A stretch of 64,000 bases of DNA from the NCBI GenBank assembly GCA_026874595.1, contig JAPPUL010000081.1, positions 250,001-314,000 on the forward strand, given 5' to 3'. A program made the position numbers and the translations under genes. The DNA comes from Sipunculus nudus (taxonomy: Eukaryota > Annelida > Sipuncula > Golfingiida > Sipunculidae). Numbering within the stretch: the first letter of the stretch is position 1; the number at the start of each line of letters is the position of its first letter. The notes beneath the pieces are model-generated. The model made no database searches, was not told where the DNA came from, and saw nothing but the letters and a program-made list of their open reading frames with translations. Below are positions 16,429-24,016 of this stretch, one piece after another.

Positions 16429-18201
16429 TTATATTATTTTATTTACTAGTCCCATAATTTCTTCACTATATTCTCGTATCTTCTCCTCTACTTCGCTTTT
16501 TACACACTCTAAATCTTCTCCTTTCTTTTTGTAACTAAAATACAATTTTAGCTTTGGCTCCGTACCACTTGGTCTTAGCGTCAGCTCAAACCCATTATCA
16601 TAATAAAAACTTAATACATTGCTCTTCGGCAATCTTATTTCCTTTTCCTCTCCCATTTTTAGATCAACTAGTTTACTATTCTTTATATCCCGTATCTTAA
16701 TAAGCTCACAATCTATTAACATCTTAGGTGGCCTATCCCGAAAAACACCCATTATCTTATTTATCTTTTCTAGCCCCTCTTTCCCTTTTAGCGTTAGCGA
16801 CTTTTGACTCTCAAAATAATATCCATAGCGCTTGTATATTATATCTAAATAATCAAGTAAGGTCTGTCCTTTCTTTTTGCAATAAGCCGTTATCTCAAGT
16901 GCAAGTAAACCTGCCATTATAGAATCTTTATCTCTTACAAAATCTCCAAAATTATAGCCGTAACTCTCCTCAAACCCAAAGATAAACTCACGTTCCTCTC
17001 TTTTGCCTATGTCATGATACTCATATACGCGCTGTGCTATATATTTAAAACCGGTCAAAACATCTTCTACATATATCCCAAAATCCTTACATATTACATC
17101 AATAATTGGCGTTGTTACTACTGTCTTTAATATCAACCCATTCGATTTAAGCTGACCTTGCCGCTTTTGTTCACTCAAGATATAGTATACGCATATTATT
17201 CCAAATTGATTCCCGTTTAGTAGTTTGAAATCACCCTCCCCAGCGTTTACCGCAACCCCTAGCCTATCACCATCAGGATCTGAGGCAAGTACTATGTCTG
17301 CTCCCTTCTCCTTTCCAAGACTTATTCCCATCGATAATGCCGCCCCTTCCTCAGGATTCGGATATTCTACTGTCGGAAAATCTCCATCCGGTTGCTCTTG
17401 TTCTTTTACTACATACAAATTCCTTAACCCAAACCCGCTTAGTGTCTCTTGCATTGCTATATTCGATGCCCCATGTAATGGAGTAAATACCACACTTACA
17501 TCATTCTCAAGTACATCCTTAAGATCAGCTCCATTTAACGACATCCTCCACACCTTTTTATAATATCCTGCATTATAACTTGAATCCAAATACTCAATTA
17601 ATCCCTTTTCCATGCACGCTTCTTCTGACAATACTTTTATATCATCAAGGCGCCTTATCTTCTTTACCTCTTCTATTATCCCTATATCGTGAGGGGATAA
17701 GACTTGTGCCCCATCAGTATAATATACTTTATAACCATTATACTCTGGCGGATTGTGACTCGCTGTTACCATAACTCCTGCATGAGCTCCTAAGTCCCTT
17801 ATCCCATACGATAGTATCGGTGTTGGTGTTAACTCTTTAAACACATATACCTTTAGACCATTTGATGCAAATATTTGTGCCGACCTTAAGGCAAATTCTC
17901 TTGAGTTGTGTCGTGAGTCATAGGCTATAACCACCTTGCACCCTTTTATATCCCCTGACTCTTTTGCAATATAATTCGCTATCCCTTGCGCAACTCCTCC
18001 TACCGTATATATATTCATACGGTTTGTTCCCATCCCCATAATACCACGTAAACCGCCAGTTCCAAATTCAAGCTCTTTATAAAATCTGTCTATTAGTTCT
18101 TTTTCATTATTTTCTTCTAAGAGTTTTTGAAGTTCTAGTTTAGTAAAGTCGTCATATTTAAGCCATTCTTCTAATCTCTTTTGGACCTCTTCTGGTAGCA
18201 T
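16429..18201 (-). CDS. Phosphoglucomutase/phosphomannomutase
   Basis: 590 residues, the length of the long (PgcA-like) alpha-D-phosphohexomutases. All four domain signatures are visible: catalytic serine VTASHNPPEYNGYK (S148), metal loop ASDPDGDRLG, sugar-binding GFEESYG and phosphate-binding RPSGTEPKLK. It interconverts hexose 1- and 6-phosphates; supply of glucose-1-phosphate to GlgC (45479-46684) is a plausible use in this genome. An AAGGGGGA Shine-Dalgarno precedes the ATG. Substrate preference between glucose and mannose cannot be read safely. Confidence 0.92.
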   Translation of the reverse strand: MLPEEVQKRLEEWLKYDDFTKLELQKLLEENNEKELIDRFYKELEFGTGGLRGIMGMGTNRMNIYTVGGVAQGIANYIAKESGDIKGCKVVIAYDSRHNSREFALRSAQIFASNGLKVYVFKELTPTPILSYGIRDLGAHAGVMVTASHNPPEYNGYKVYYTDGAQVLSPHDIGIIEEVKKIRRLDDIKVLSEEACMEKGLIEYLDSSYNAGYYKKVWRMSLNGADLKDVLENDVSVVFTPLHGASNIAMQETLSGFGLRNLYVVKEQEQPDGDFPTVEYPNPEEGAALSMGISLGKEKGADIVLASDPDGDRLGVAVNAGEGDFKLLNGNQFGIICVYYILSEQKRQGQLKSNGLILKTVVTTPIIDVICKDFGIYVEDVLTGFKYIAQRVYEYHDIGKREEREFIFGFEESYGYNFGDFVRDKDSIMAGLLALEITAYCKKKGQTLLDYLDIIYKRYGYYFESQKSLTLKGKEGLEKINKIMGVFRDRPPKMLIDCELIKIRDIKNSKLVDLKMGEEKEIRLPKSNVLSFYYDNGFELTLRPSGTEPKLKLYFSYKKKGEDLECVKSEVEEKIREYSEEIMGLVNKII

Positions 18202-18238
18202 TTCAAGCGTTCCCCCTTCCTATATTTTTCTACATTCT

Positions 18239-19618
18239 CTATATCTTTATATTTTCTAGATTATATTTCTTTATTTTCTTATGCAGATTACTTCGTTCAA
18301 TGCACAGATTATTTGCCGTTTTTGATATATTCATACCATTATCTTTTAATTTCTTATAAAGATAAAGCCTTTCAAACGCTTCCTTTGCTTCCTTTAATGT
18401 CTTTTGTTCATACGGATCTGATATGCTTTCTTGTAACTTCTCTTGCGGCATTAGTATATTCAACTTTATCGCCTCTCCATATATATCTTCGCTCTCTATC
18501 AATATAGAAAGCCTTTGTGCTAGGTTTTTTAACTCTCGCACATTACCTTTCCAACTATGTCTTTCAAGTATATCTATTGCGCTTTTTTTCAATATCTTCG
18601 GTTTTACATTATTTTGTTTGGCAAACACTTTTAAGTAATATTCCATTAGAGGTATTATATCTGTTTTACGATCTTTTAACTTTGGCATCTGGATTGGTAT
18701 TACGTTTAGTCGGTAATATAAATCCTCTCTGAAAGTTCCTCGTTTTATCTCCTCAGCTATATCCTTACTTGTTGAAGATATTACCCTTATATCTATTCTT
18801 AGGCTTTTTGTCCCTCCAAGAGGCTTTAGCTCCATGTCTTGTAAGATTCTAAGCAACTTTGCTTGCGTACTTAAACTTATATCCGTTACTTCATCTAAGA
18901 ATAACGTCCCTTCATTTGCAAGCTCAAGTTGGCCTTTCTTTGTGCTTATTGCTCCTGTAAATGCTCCCTTCTCATGACCAAATAATTCACTTTCTATTAG
19001 TTCGTCATTAAATGATGCACAATTCAACTTTATAAACGGCTTTTGCCAGCGCTTTGAATTGTAGTGTATCCGTTGTGCTGCCACTTCCTTTCCTGTCCCG
19101 CTTTCACCGCTTATGAATATCCAAGCGTCTGTTTTTGAGGCTTGCTCTAATTGCTCATTTATATCTTGTATAGCTTTGCCATTACCTATAAAATCTATAC
19201 GCTCCTCTTCTACCTTCCCCTTCAAGAAATGATTCTCCTCCTTAAGCGCCTTTAACTTAAAGGCATTAGCTAAAATAGTTAAAAGCTTTTCATTGCTAAA
19301 TGGTTTACTAATAAAATCAAAAGCTCCCTCTTTAATACTCTTTACTGCTAAATCTATAGTCCCATAACCAGATATTAGTATAACCTCTATAAATTTGTGC
19401 TCATCCTTTAGCATCCTTAATATCTCTATACCACTTGTTTGAGGCAGGCATACATCTAATAAAACTACATCTATTTTTAGTTTCTTTAAGAGCTTTAATG
19501 TATTTTGCCAATTAGCAGCCTCGTAAACTTTGTACTCTTTTGTCTCCTGTTCAAGAATACTCCTTATCAACAATCTTATCTTATAATCGTCATCTATTAC
19601 TAAAACATTCTTTGTCAT
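18239..19618 (-). CDS. NtrC-family sigma-54-dependent response regulator
   Basis: 459 residues in three domains. Receiver 1-120: acidic D10/D11, phospho-acceptor D55 in VVLLDVCLP, and K105. AAA+ ATPase about 140-380: Walker A GESGTGKE (171-178), GAFTGA sigma-54 contact loop (218-223), and the LFLDEVTDISLSTQAKLLRILQ Walker B region. C-terminal Fis-type HTH about 410-455 (AKEAFERLYLYKKLKDNG, ISKTANNLCIERSNLHKKIKKY). The ISGYGTIDLAVKSIKEGAFDFISKP block is close to NtrX. The partner kinase is not adjacent; the only kinase-like gene in the window (47610-51947) lacks its phospho-acceptor. It would activate promoters read by RpoN (7734-9200). Confidence 0.92.
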   Translation of the reverse strand: MTKNVLVIDDDYKIRLLIRSILEQETKEYKVYEAANWQNTLKLLKKLKIDVVLLDVCLPQTSGIEILRMLKDEHKFIEVILISGYGTIDLAVKSIKEGAFDFISKPFSNEKLLTILANAFKLKALKEENHFLKGKVEEERIDFIGNGKAIQDINEQLEQASKTDAWIFISGESGTGKEVAAQRIHYNSKRWQKPFIKLNCASFNDELIESELFGHEKGAFTGAISTKKGQLELANEGTLFLDEVTDISLSTQAKLLRILQDMELKPLGGTKSLRIDIRVISSTSKDIAEEIKRGTFREDLYYRLNVIPIQMPKLKDRKTDIIPLMEYYLKVFAKQNNVKPKILKKSAIDILERHSWKGNVRELKNLAQRLSILIESEDIYGEAIKLNILMPQEKLQESISDPYEQKTLKEAKEAFERLYLYKKLKDNGMNISKTANNLCIERSNLHKKIKKYNLENIKI

Positions 19619-19698
19619 ATTCTTCGATTCTTCCCTTATTCTATTACTCTATAGCTCTAACATTGCTTCTTTAATAAATAGTTAAATAAGGTATCATA

Positions 19699-19734
19699 TT
19701 ATAATAATCCACTAACTTATAATAATCCACTAAG
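19699..19734. repeat. 18-bp tandem duplication in a divergent intergenic region
   Basis: TTATAATAATCCACTAAC is repeated in tandem with one mismatch at the last base. It lies in the 329-bp divergent region between the NtrC-type gene and the ankyrin gene. Confidence 0.85.
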
Positions 19735-19849
19735 CATTAAAAAGCTAATTACCTTTTTAAAAATTACAGCATATCTAATTATAAACTGCTTTAATAGTAT
19801 TAATAATATACATTTAATGCTATCCAATACAATGAATAGACAGTTATAA

Positions 19850-19947
19850 AATAAAAACTAAATGCAAACAAATGTATGTATAATTAGAGAGAAGAGTAAA
19901 GAGGAGATTAAAGCGAGTAAAGAAGAGATTAAAGCGAGGGAATTAAA
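19850..19947 (+). promoter_or_regulatory. Probable promoter and leader of the ankyrin lipoprotein gene
   Basis: A perfect -10-like TATAAT lies at 19879-19884, 64 bp before the ATG; no clear -35 is visible at normal spacing. A 21-bp tandem repeat (19898-19918 and 19919-19939, two mismatches) that itself contains GAGGAG/GAGGG elements fills most of the leader. The rest of the 19619-19947 gap is AT-rich and shows no other gene or RNA. Confidence 0.35.
19898..19939 (+). repeat. 21-bp tandem repeat in the leader, carrying Shine-Dalgarno-like purine runs
   Basis: Two 21-bp units with two differences, ending 8 bp before the ATG of the ankyrin gene. Each unit ends in a GCGAG(G) purine run, so the ribosome binding site is duplicated. 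Confidence 0.85.
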
Positions 19948-20814
19948 ATGAAAAAACAAATATGGTTAATTATAGTGATATTATTATTATTCTCTGTATA
20001 TTTGAGTGCTTGTGTTGATAGTTCTTTTATTAAGGCAAACTCAAATGGTGATTATGAGAGAGTTAAAAACTTAAAAGAAAAAGGGTCAGAAGTTAATGCA
20101 AGGGATAAAGAAGGTTGGACTCCTTTACATTTTGCTGCTAATGCAGGTTATAAAGATAAGATTAAGGTATTACTAAAAAGCGGAGCAGAAGTTAATGCAA
20201 GAGATGAATATGGTATAATCCCTTTACATGTGGCTGTTGTTCAAGGTCATAAAGAGGTAGCTAAGCTATTACTAAAAAGCGGTGCAGAAGTTAATGCAAG
20301 GGATATTATATTTGGCACAACTCCTTTAAGTATGGCAGCTTATGGGGGCCATAAAGATGTGACCAAACTATTAATAGAAAAAGGAGCATCTGTTAATGCA
20401 AGGAATAAAAAAGGTAGAACCCCTTTATTTGTGGCTGCTTTTTCGGGCCATAAAGATGTGGTTAAACTATTAATAGAGAAAGGAGCATCTGTTAATGCAA
20501 GGGATAAAAAAGGTATTACACCTTTGCATAGAGCTACTTTTAAAGGTTATAAAGATGTGGTTAAGCTATTAATAGATAAAGGCGCTTATGTTAACGCAAG
20601 GGATATTATATTTGGCGGAACTCCTTTACATGCGGCTGCTCTTAAAGGTCATAAAGATGTGGTTAAACTATTAATAGAAAAAGGGGCAGAGGTTAATGCA
20701 AAGACTAAATGGGGCGGAACTCCTTTACATGCAGCTGCTTTGAACAGGCATAATGATGTGGTTAAGCTATTAATAGAGAACGGAGCAGAGGTTAATACAA
20801 GCAATACAAGATGA
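19948..20814 (+). CDS. Ankyrin-repeat lipoprotein, C-terminus cut by a frameshift
   Basis: 288 residues. A lipoprotein signal peptide ends in YLSAC (C22). Seven ankyrin repeats of 33 residues follow, each with the G.TPLH.AA..GH.DVVKLLI.KGA.VNAR consensus. The frame stops at TGA 20812-20814, but the next frame immediately continues with another ankyrin repeat to 20902 (see the separate entry), so the gene was probably longer by about 30 residues. Repeats are very alike at DNA level, so copy number may change by recombination. Ankyrins bind proteins; a periplasmic or surface partner is implied by the lipid anchor. No partner gene is obvious. Confidence 0.8.
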   Translation: MKKQIWLIIVILLLFSVYLSACVDSSFIKANSNGDYERVKNLKEKGSEVNARDKEGWTPLHFAANAGYKDKIKVLLKSGAEVNARDEYGIIPLHVAVVQGHKEVAKLLLKSGAEVNARDIIFGTTPLSMAAYGGHKDVTKLLIEKGASVNARNKKGRTPLFVAAFSGHKDVVKLLIEKGASVNARDKKGITPLHRATFKGYKDVVKLLIDKGAYVNARDIIFGGTPLHAAALKGHKDVVKLLIEKGAEVNAKTKWGGTPLHAAALNRHNDVVKLLIENGAEVNTSNTR

Positions 20815-20902
20815 AGCTGGCAAGACTCCTTTATCTTATGCCTTCAAGGCAGGGCATAATGACATTGTTACCCTCCTAAAGTCTAAAGGAGCAAAACGTT
20901 AA
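20801..20902 (+). pseudogene. Out-of-frame last ankyrin repeat of the preceding gene
   Basis: Reading from 20801 in the +1-shifted frame gives AIQDEAGKTPLSYAFKAGH followed by NDIVTLLKSKGAKR and TAA at 20900-20902. This is a normal terminal ankyrin repeat and joins the end of the seventh repeat if a single base near 20797-20803 is extra. Either a real mutation or a sequencing or assembly indel. Confidence 0.8.
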
Positions 20903-20941
20903 ATAAGGTTATTAGAATACCATTAACGCTAAGATTTAGCA

Positions 20942-21007
20942 AGACTTATTAATATATGGCTAATAAATAATAATATATTAGTATATTATTATAGGAGTAA
21001 TAAGTCT
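20942..21007 (+). promoter_or_regulatory. Nested inverted repeats enclosing the lutA ribosome binding site
   Basis: A perfect 10-bp inverted repeat (AGACTTATTA 20942-20951, TAATAAGTCT 20998-21007) brackets the leader and ends exactly at the lutA ATG. Inside it lies a perfect 9-bp hairpin with a four-base TTAG loop (AATAATATA 20969-20977, TATATTATT 20982-20990). The GGAG Shine-Dalgarno (20994-20997) lies between the inner hairpin and the outer arm. TAATATATTAG in the inner hairpin recurs at 23861-23871 before the next dehydrogenase gene. Confidence 0.45.
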
Positions 21008-21766
21008 ATGCCAATAGAAAGAAGCTACCCACAAAAACCAAAAGCAGTATACTTTTATAGTACCTGCCTTGTTAATCTACTATATCCTAAAACAGGCCTA
21101 TCAGCAATCAACCTTCTGGAGAAAGAGTCAGTAAAGGTTATTTACCCCAAAAGTCAAACATGTTGTAGCCAACCTGCCTTTAATGCAGGATATTGGAGTG
21201 ATGCTAAGGCGGTTATAAAGAAACAAATAAAACTATTTAATAAAGACTATCCTGTTGTTGTACCCTCAGCCTCTTGTGGCTCTATGTTAAAGATGTATTC
21301 TTTAAAGCTTTTTGAAGATGATCCTTATTTAAAAGAAGTAAAAGAGTTTGCCTCAAGGGTTTATGAGCTTAGCGAGTTTCTAGTACATTGTTTAAAAGTG
21401 AAGTTAGAAGACAAAGGTAGTCCAATACGTGCTGTATGGCATAGTTCTTGCCAGGCTATGCGAGTTATGAATATAGGAAAGGAGCCTAAAAGACTTTTAA
21501 GACAATTAAAGAATGTAGAATTAGTCGAGATGGAGAAAGAAAATGAATGTTGTGGTTTTGGCGGGACTTTTTCTGTAAAGCATCCTGAAATATCAGGAGT
21601 TATGGTTAATGATAAAGTTACGAATGCCTTAAAGTCGAAAGCTGATGTAGTTCTTGGCAGTGAAAGTGGATGTCTTTTAAACATAGATGGGGCTTTAAAA
21701 AAGCAGGAGATTAATTTACCAACAAAACATATAGCTACCTTTTTGTGGGAGCGAACTAATGGCTAA
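21008..21766 (+). CDS. lutA: L-lactate oxidation complex, CCG-domain Fe-S subunit
   Basis: 252 residues. Two cysteine-rich CCG modules are visible: QTCCSQPAFNAGYW (C52, C53) and NECCGFGGTFSVKHPEISG near 178, as in LutA/YkgE. In Bacillus, LutABC oxidises L-lactate to pyruvate in the cytoplasm with Fe-S clusters and passes electrons to the quinone pool. The start ATG follows AGGAG by 10 bp. The 3' end overlaps lutB by 8 bp, so translation is coupled. It is the first gene of the lactate cluster. Confidence 0.9.
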   Translation: MPIERSYPQKPKAVYFYSTCLVNLLYPKTGLSAINLLEKESVKVIYPKSQTCCSQPAFNAGYWSDAKAVIKKQIKLFNKDYPVVVPSASCGSMLKMYSLKLFEDDPYLKEVKEFASRVYELSEFLVHCLKVKLEDKGSPIRAVWHSSCQAMRVMNIGKEPKRLLRQLKNVELVEMEKENECCGFGGTFSVKHPEISGVMVNDKVTNALKSKADVVLGSESGCLLNIDGALKKQEINLPTKHIATFLWERTNG

Positions 21767-23195
21767 AAAGAATAGTGAGTTTAAAAAAAGAGTTAAGAAA
21801 GAGCTTGAAGGGCGAGAGGGGCGAAAAAACTTTAGACTGGCAATGGATAGCATAGTTAAACGCCGTAAAGAAGCTTTTAGTGATAAAGAAGAACTTGAGT
21901 ATTTAAGAAACTTAGGAAACTATATAAAGGTAAAAGCCTTATCTAACCTGCCAGATTTACTTGAAAGGCTTGAAAGCAATTGTCAAAAGAATGGGATAAA
22001 AGTACACTGGGCCCAAACATCCGATAGTGCTAATAATATTATACTAGATATAATAAGAACCCATAATGCAAATAAGCTAGTAAAAGGTAAGTCCATGGTC
22101 TCAGAGGAGATACACTTAAATGACTTTTTAGAGGAGAATGGGATTGAATGTATAGAAACAGACCTTGGGGAATATATAATCCAGCTTGCCAAAGAAAAGC
22201 CTTACCATATAATAGTGCCTGCGATTCACAAAGATAAGAGACAGATAGCAAAACTATTTGAGGAAAAACTAGGAACTAAATATACAGAAGAAATAAAAGA
22301 GCTAACAAAAATAGCAAGAGCAAAACTTCGTAAAAAGTTTCGTGAGGCACAAATTGGTCTTAGCGGAGTAAACTTTGCAGTTGCAGATACAGGAACTCTT
22401 TGTTTAGTAGAGAATGAAGGTAATGGACGGATGTGTACAACCGTACCTCCTGTACATATTGCTATAATGGGCATAGAAAAAGTAGTAGAAAAGCTTGAGG
22501 AGGTGCCACCACTTCTTAGCTTGCTTACAAGATCAGCTACCGGACAAAAGATTACAACTTATTTTAATATGATTAACTCCCCAAGAAAGGAGAATGAAAA
22601 AGATGGGCCAGATGAAGTGCATTTAGTGATTCTTGATAATGGACGTAGTAAGATATATGCTAATAAAGAAGTCCAAGAAGCATTATTATGTATCCGTTGT
22701 GGAGCCTGTTTAAATCATTGTCCAATATACTTGTCAATAGGCGGGCATGGCTATGGATATGTTTATCCTGGTCCTATTGGTAAAATACTTACTACGATGA
22801 TGGAAGGGATGAAGAAGGCAGGAGAGCTACCAACTGCATCAAGTTTATGTAACGCTTGTTCAGAAGTATGTCCTGTTAAGATACCTTTAGCTGATATTAT
22901 TATTAAACTAAGAAATGAAGCTGTTGAAAAGCCTCGTGGTTCAAATATTGCAAATATTGCAAGTAATGAACGTCAAAAAAACTTAATTGAAGGTATTATA
23001 TGGAAATTATGGCGAATGCTATACTCATCACCTAGGATATATAGGCTATTACTTAGTGTCGGAAGGCCAATAATGTATAAAAGGCGGCTTAACTTTGGTC
23101 CTCTAAAAGAGTGGAATAAGTTTAGAGTCCCCCCTAAACTAGCTAAGGAGTCGCTTAATAAGCTGCTTAAGCAAAGAGGAGTCGATTATGAGTAA
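21759..23195 (+). CDS. lutB: L-lactate oxidation complex, LUD plus 4Fe-4S subunit
   Basis: 478 residues, normal for LutB/YkgF. The LUD domain fills about 60-300 (GLSGVNFAVADTGTLCLVENEGNGR is typical). Two [4Fe-4S] ferredoxin motifs follow: CIRCGACLNHCPIY and CNACSEVCPVKIPLAD, each ending in the fourth Cys-Pro. A C-terminal helical domain ends at about 478. It overlaps both neighbours by 8 bp, giving a tight lutABC operon. Confidence 0.93.
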   Translation: MAKKNSEFKKRVKKELEGREGRKNFRLAMDSIVKRRKEAFSDKEELEYLRNLGNYIKVKALSNLPDLLERLESNCQKNGIKVHWAQTSDSANNIILDIIRTHNANKLVKGKSMVSEEIHLNDFLEENGIECIETDLGEYIIQLAKEKPYHIIVPAIHKDKRQIAKLFEEKLGTKYTEEIKELTKIARAKLRKKFREAQIGLSGVNFAVADTGTLCLVENEGNGRMCTTVPPVHIAIMGIEKVVEKLEEVPPLLSLLTRSATGQKITTYFNMINSPRKENEKDGPDEVHLVILDNGRSKIYANKEVQEALLCIRCGACLNHCPIYLSIGGHGYGYVYPGPIGKILTTMMEGMKKAGELPTASSLCNACSEVCPVKIPLADIIIKLRNEAVEKPRGSNIANIASNERQKNLIEGIIWKLWRMLYSSPRIYRLLLSVGRPIMYKRRLNFGPLKEWNKFRVPPKLAKESLNKLLKQRGVDYE

Positions 23196-23853
23196 TGCCA
23201 AGGTTAATATATTATCACGTCTTAAAAAGTCTATATTTAATAATAATGTCTTACAACATAATGATTATGACACTCTATATTCTAATATCCTTAATACTAA
23301 AAAAGTCTTTAATAATAAGCTTGACAGACTAAAAGATTTACTAATAAACGTTCATAATGCAAAGGTATATGATACTACTAATGACAATATTGTTAAAGAC
23401 ACACAAGACATTCTACAAAAAAAGAAAATTAAGACTTTACTATATTCAGAAAAAACAGATATTGGTAAAAAGCTATCCCTTGCGATGTCCAAAAGCGATA
23501 TAGAACTTGTTAGTTACCCTGATAATATTAACAATTTTAAAGAAAAGTTATTTAGTATAGATGCGTCTATAACTACTACAGTAGGAGGAATAGCAGATAC
23601 AGGCACTCTTATAATATGCCCTACAAAAGAAGAGCCAAGATCGATGTCATTGGTGCCACCAATACACATAGCTATTTTAGATAGTAAAAATATATATAAC
23701 ACATTTTTAGAAGCAATAGAAAATGCAGATTGGACAAATACTACAAATATTGTTTTAGTATCAGGCCCCTCAAAAACAGCTGATATAGAATTTGTATTAA
23801 CTCACGGTGTCCATGGCCCAAAAGAGCTAATTGTGTTTCTATTGAGTAATTAA
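23188..23853 (+). CDS. lutC: L-lactate oxidation complex, LUD-domain subunit
   Basis: 221 residues. A single LUD domain with the conserved SITTTVGGIADTGTLII, RSMSLVPPIHIAIL and SGPSKTADIEFVLTHGVHGP segments. It completes lutABC and is translationally coupled to lutB by an 8-bp overlap. It is Lys/Asn/Ile-rich compared with lutB. A perfect 12-bp palindrome, CTAATATATTAG, lies at 23860-23871, just after the stop. Confidence 0.92.
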   Translation: MSNAKVNILSRLKKSIFNNNVLQHNDYDTLYSNILNTKKVFNNKLDRLKDLLINVHNAKVYDTTNDNIVKDTQDILQKKKIKTLLYSEKTDIGKKLSLAMSKSDIELVSYPDNINNFKEKLFSIDASITTTVGGIADTGTLIICPTKEEPRSMSLVPPIHIAILDSKNIYNTFLEAIENADWTNTTNIVLVSGPSKTADIEFVLTHGVHGPKELIVFLLSN

Positions 23854-24016
23854 CCATCACTAATATATTAGCTTTATTATTCTAATCTTTAAGCAACTAT
23901 AGCAACTATATAGAACAAATCCCAACAGGTATTAGAATTATTCCTTGACTAAGAAGTTTATATAAGGTAAATTATCAATCTAAATATAGAAAAGAATTAT
24001 GGATATATAAAAACAT
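23854..24016. other. Intergenic leader between lutC and the dehydrogenase gene
   Basis: 163 bp, AT-rich. The only notable element is the palindrome CTAATATATTAG at 23860-23871, whose 11-bp core also lies inside the lutA leader hairpin (20971-20981). No clear Shine-Dalgarno precedes the ATG at 24017. Confidence 0.4.

Noticed and set aside
20797-20814. Programmed ribosomal frameshifting in the ankyrin gene
   Set aside because: No slippery site or downstream structure is evident; a simple indel explains it.
21008-23853. Heterodisulfide reductase-type complex
   Set aside because: LUD domains and gene order fit lutABC; no HdrA or HdrB partner is seen.
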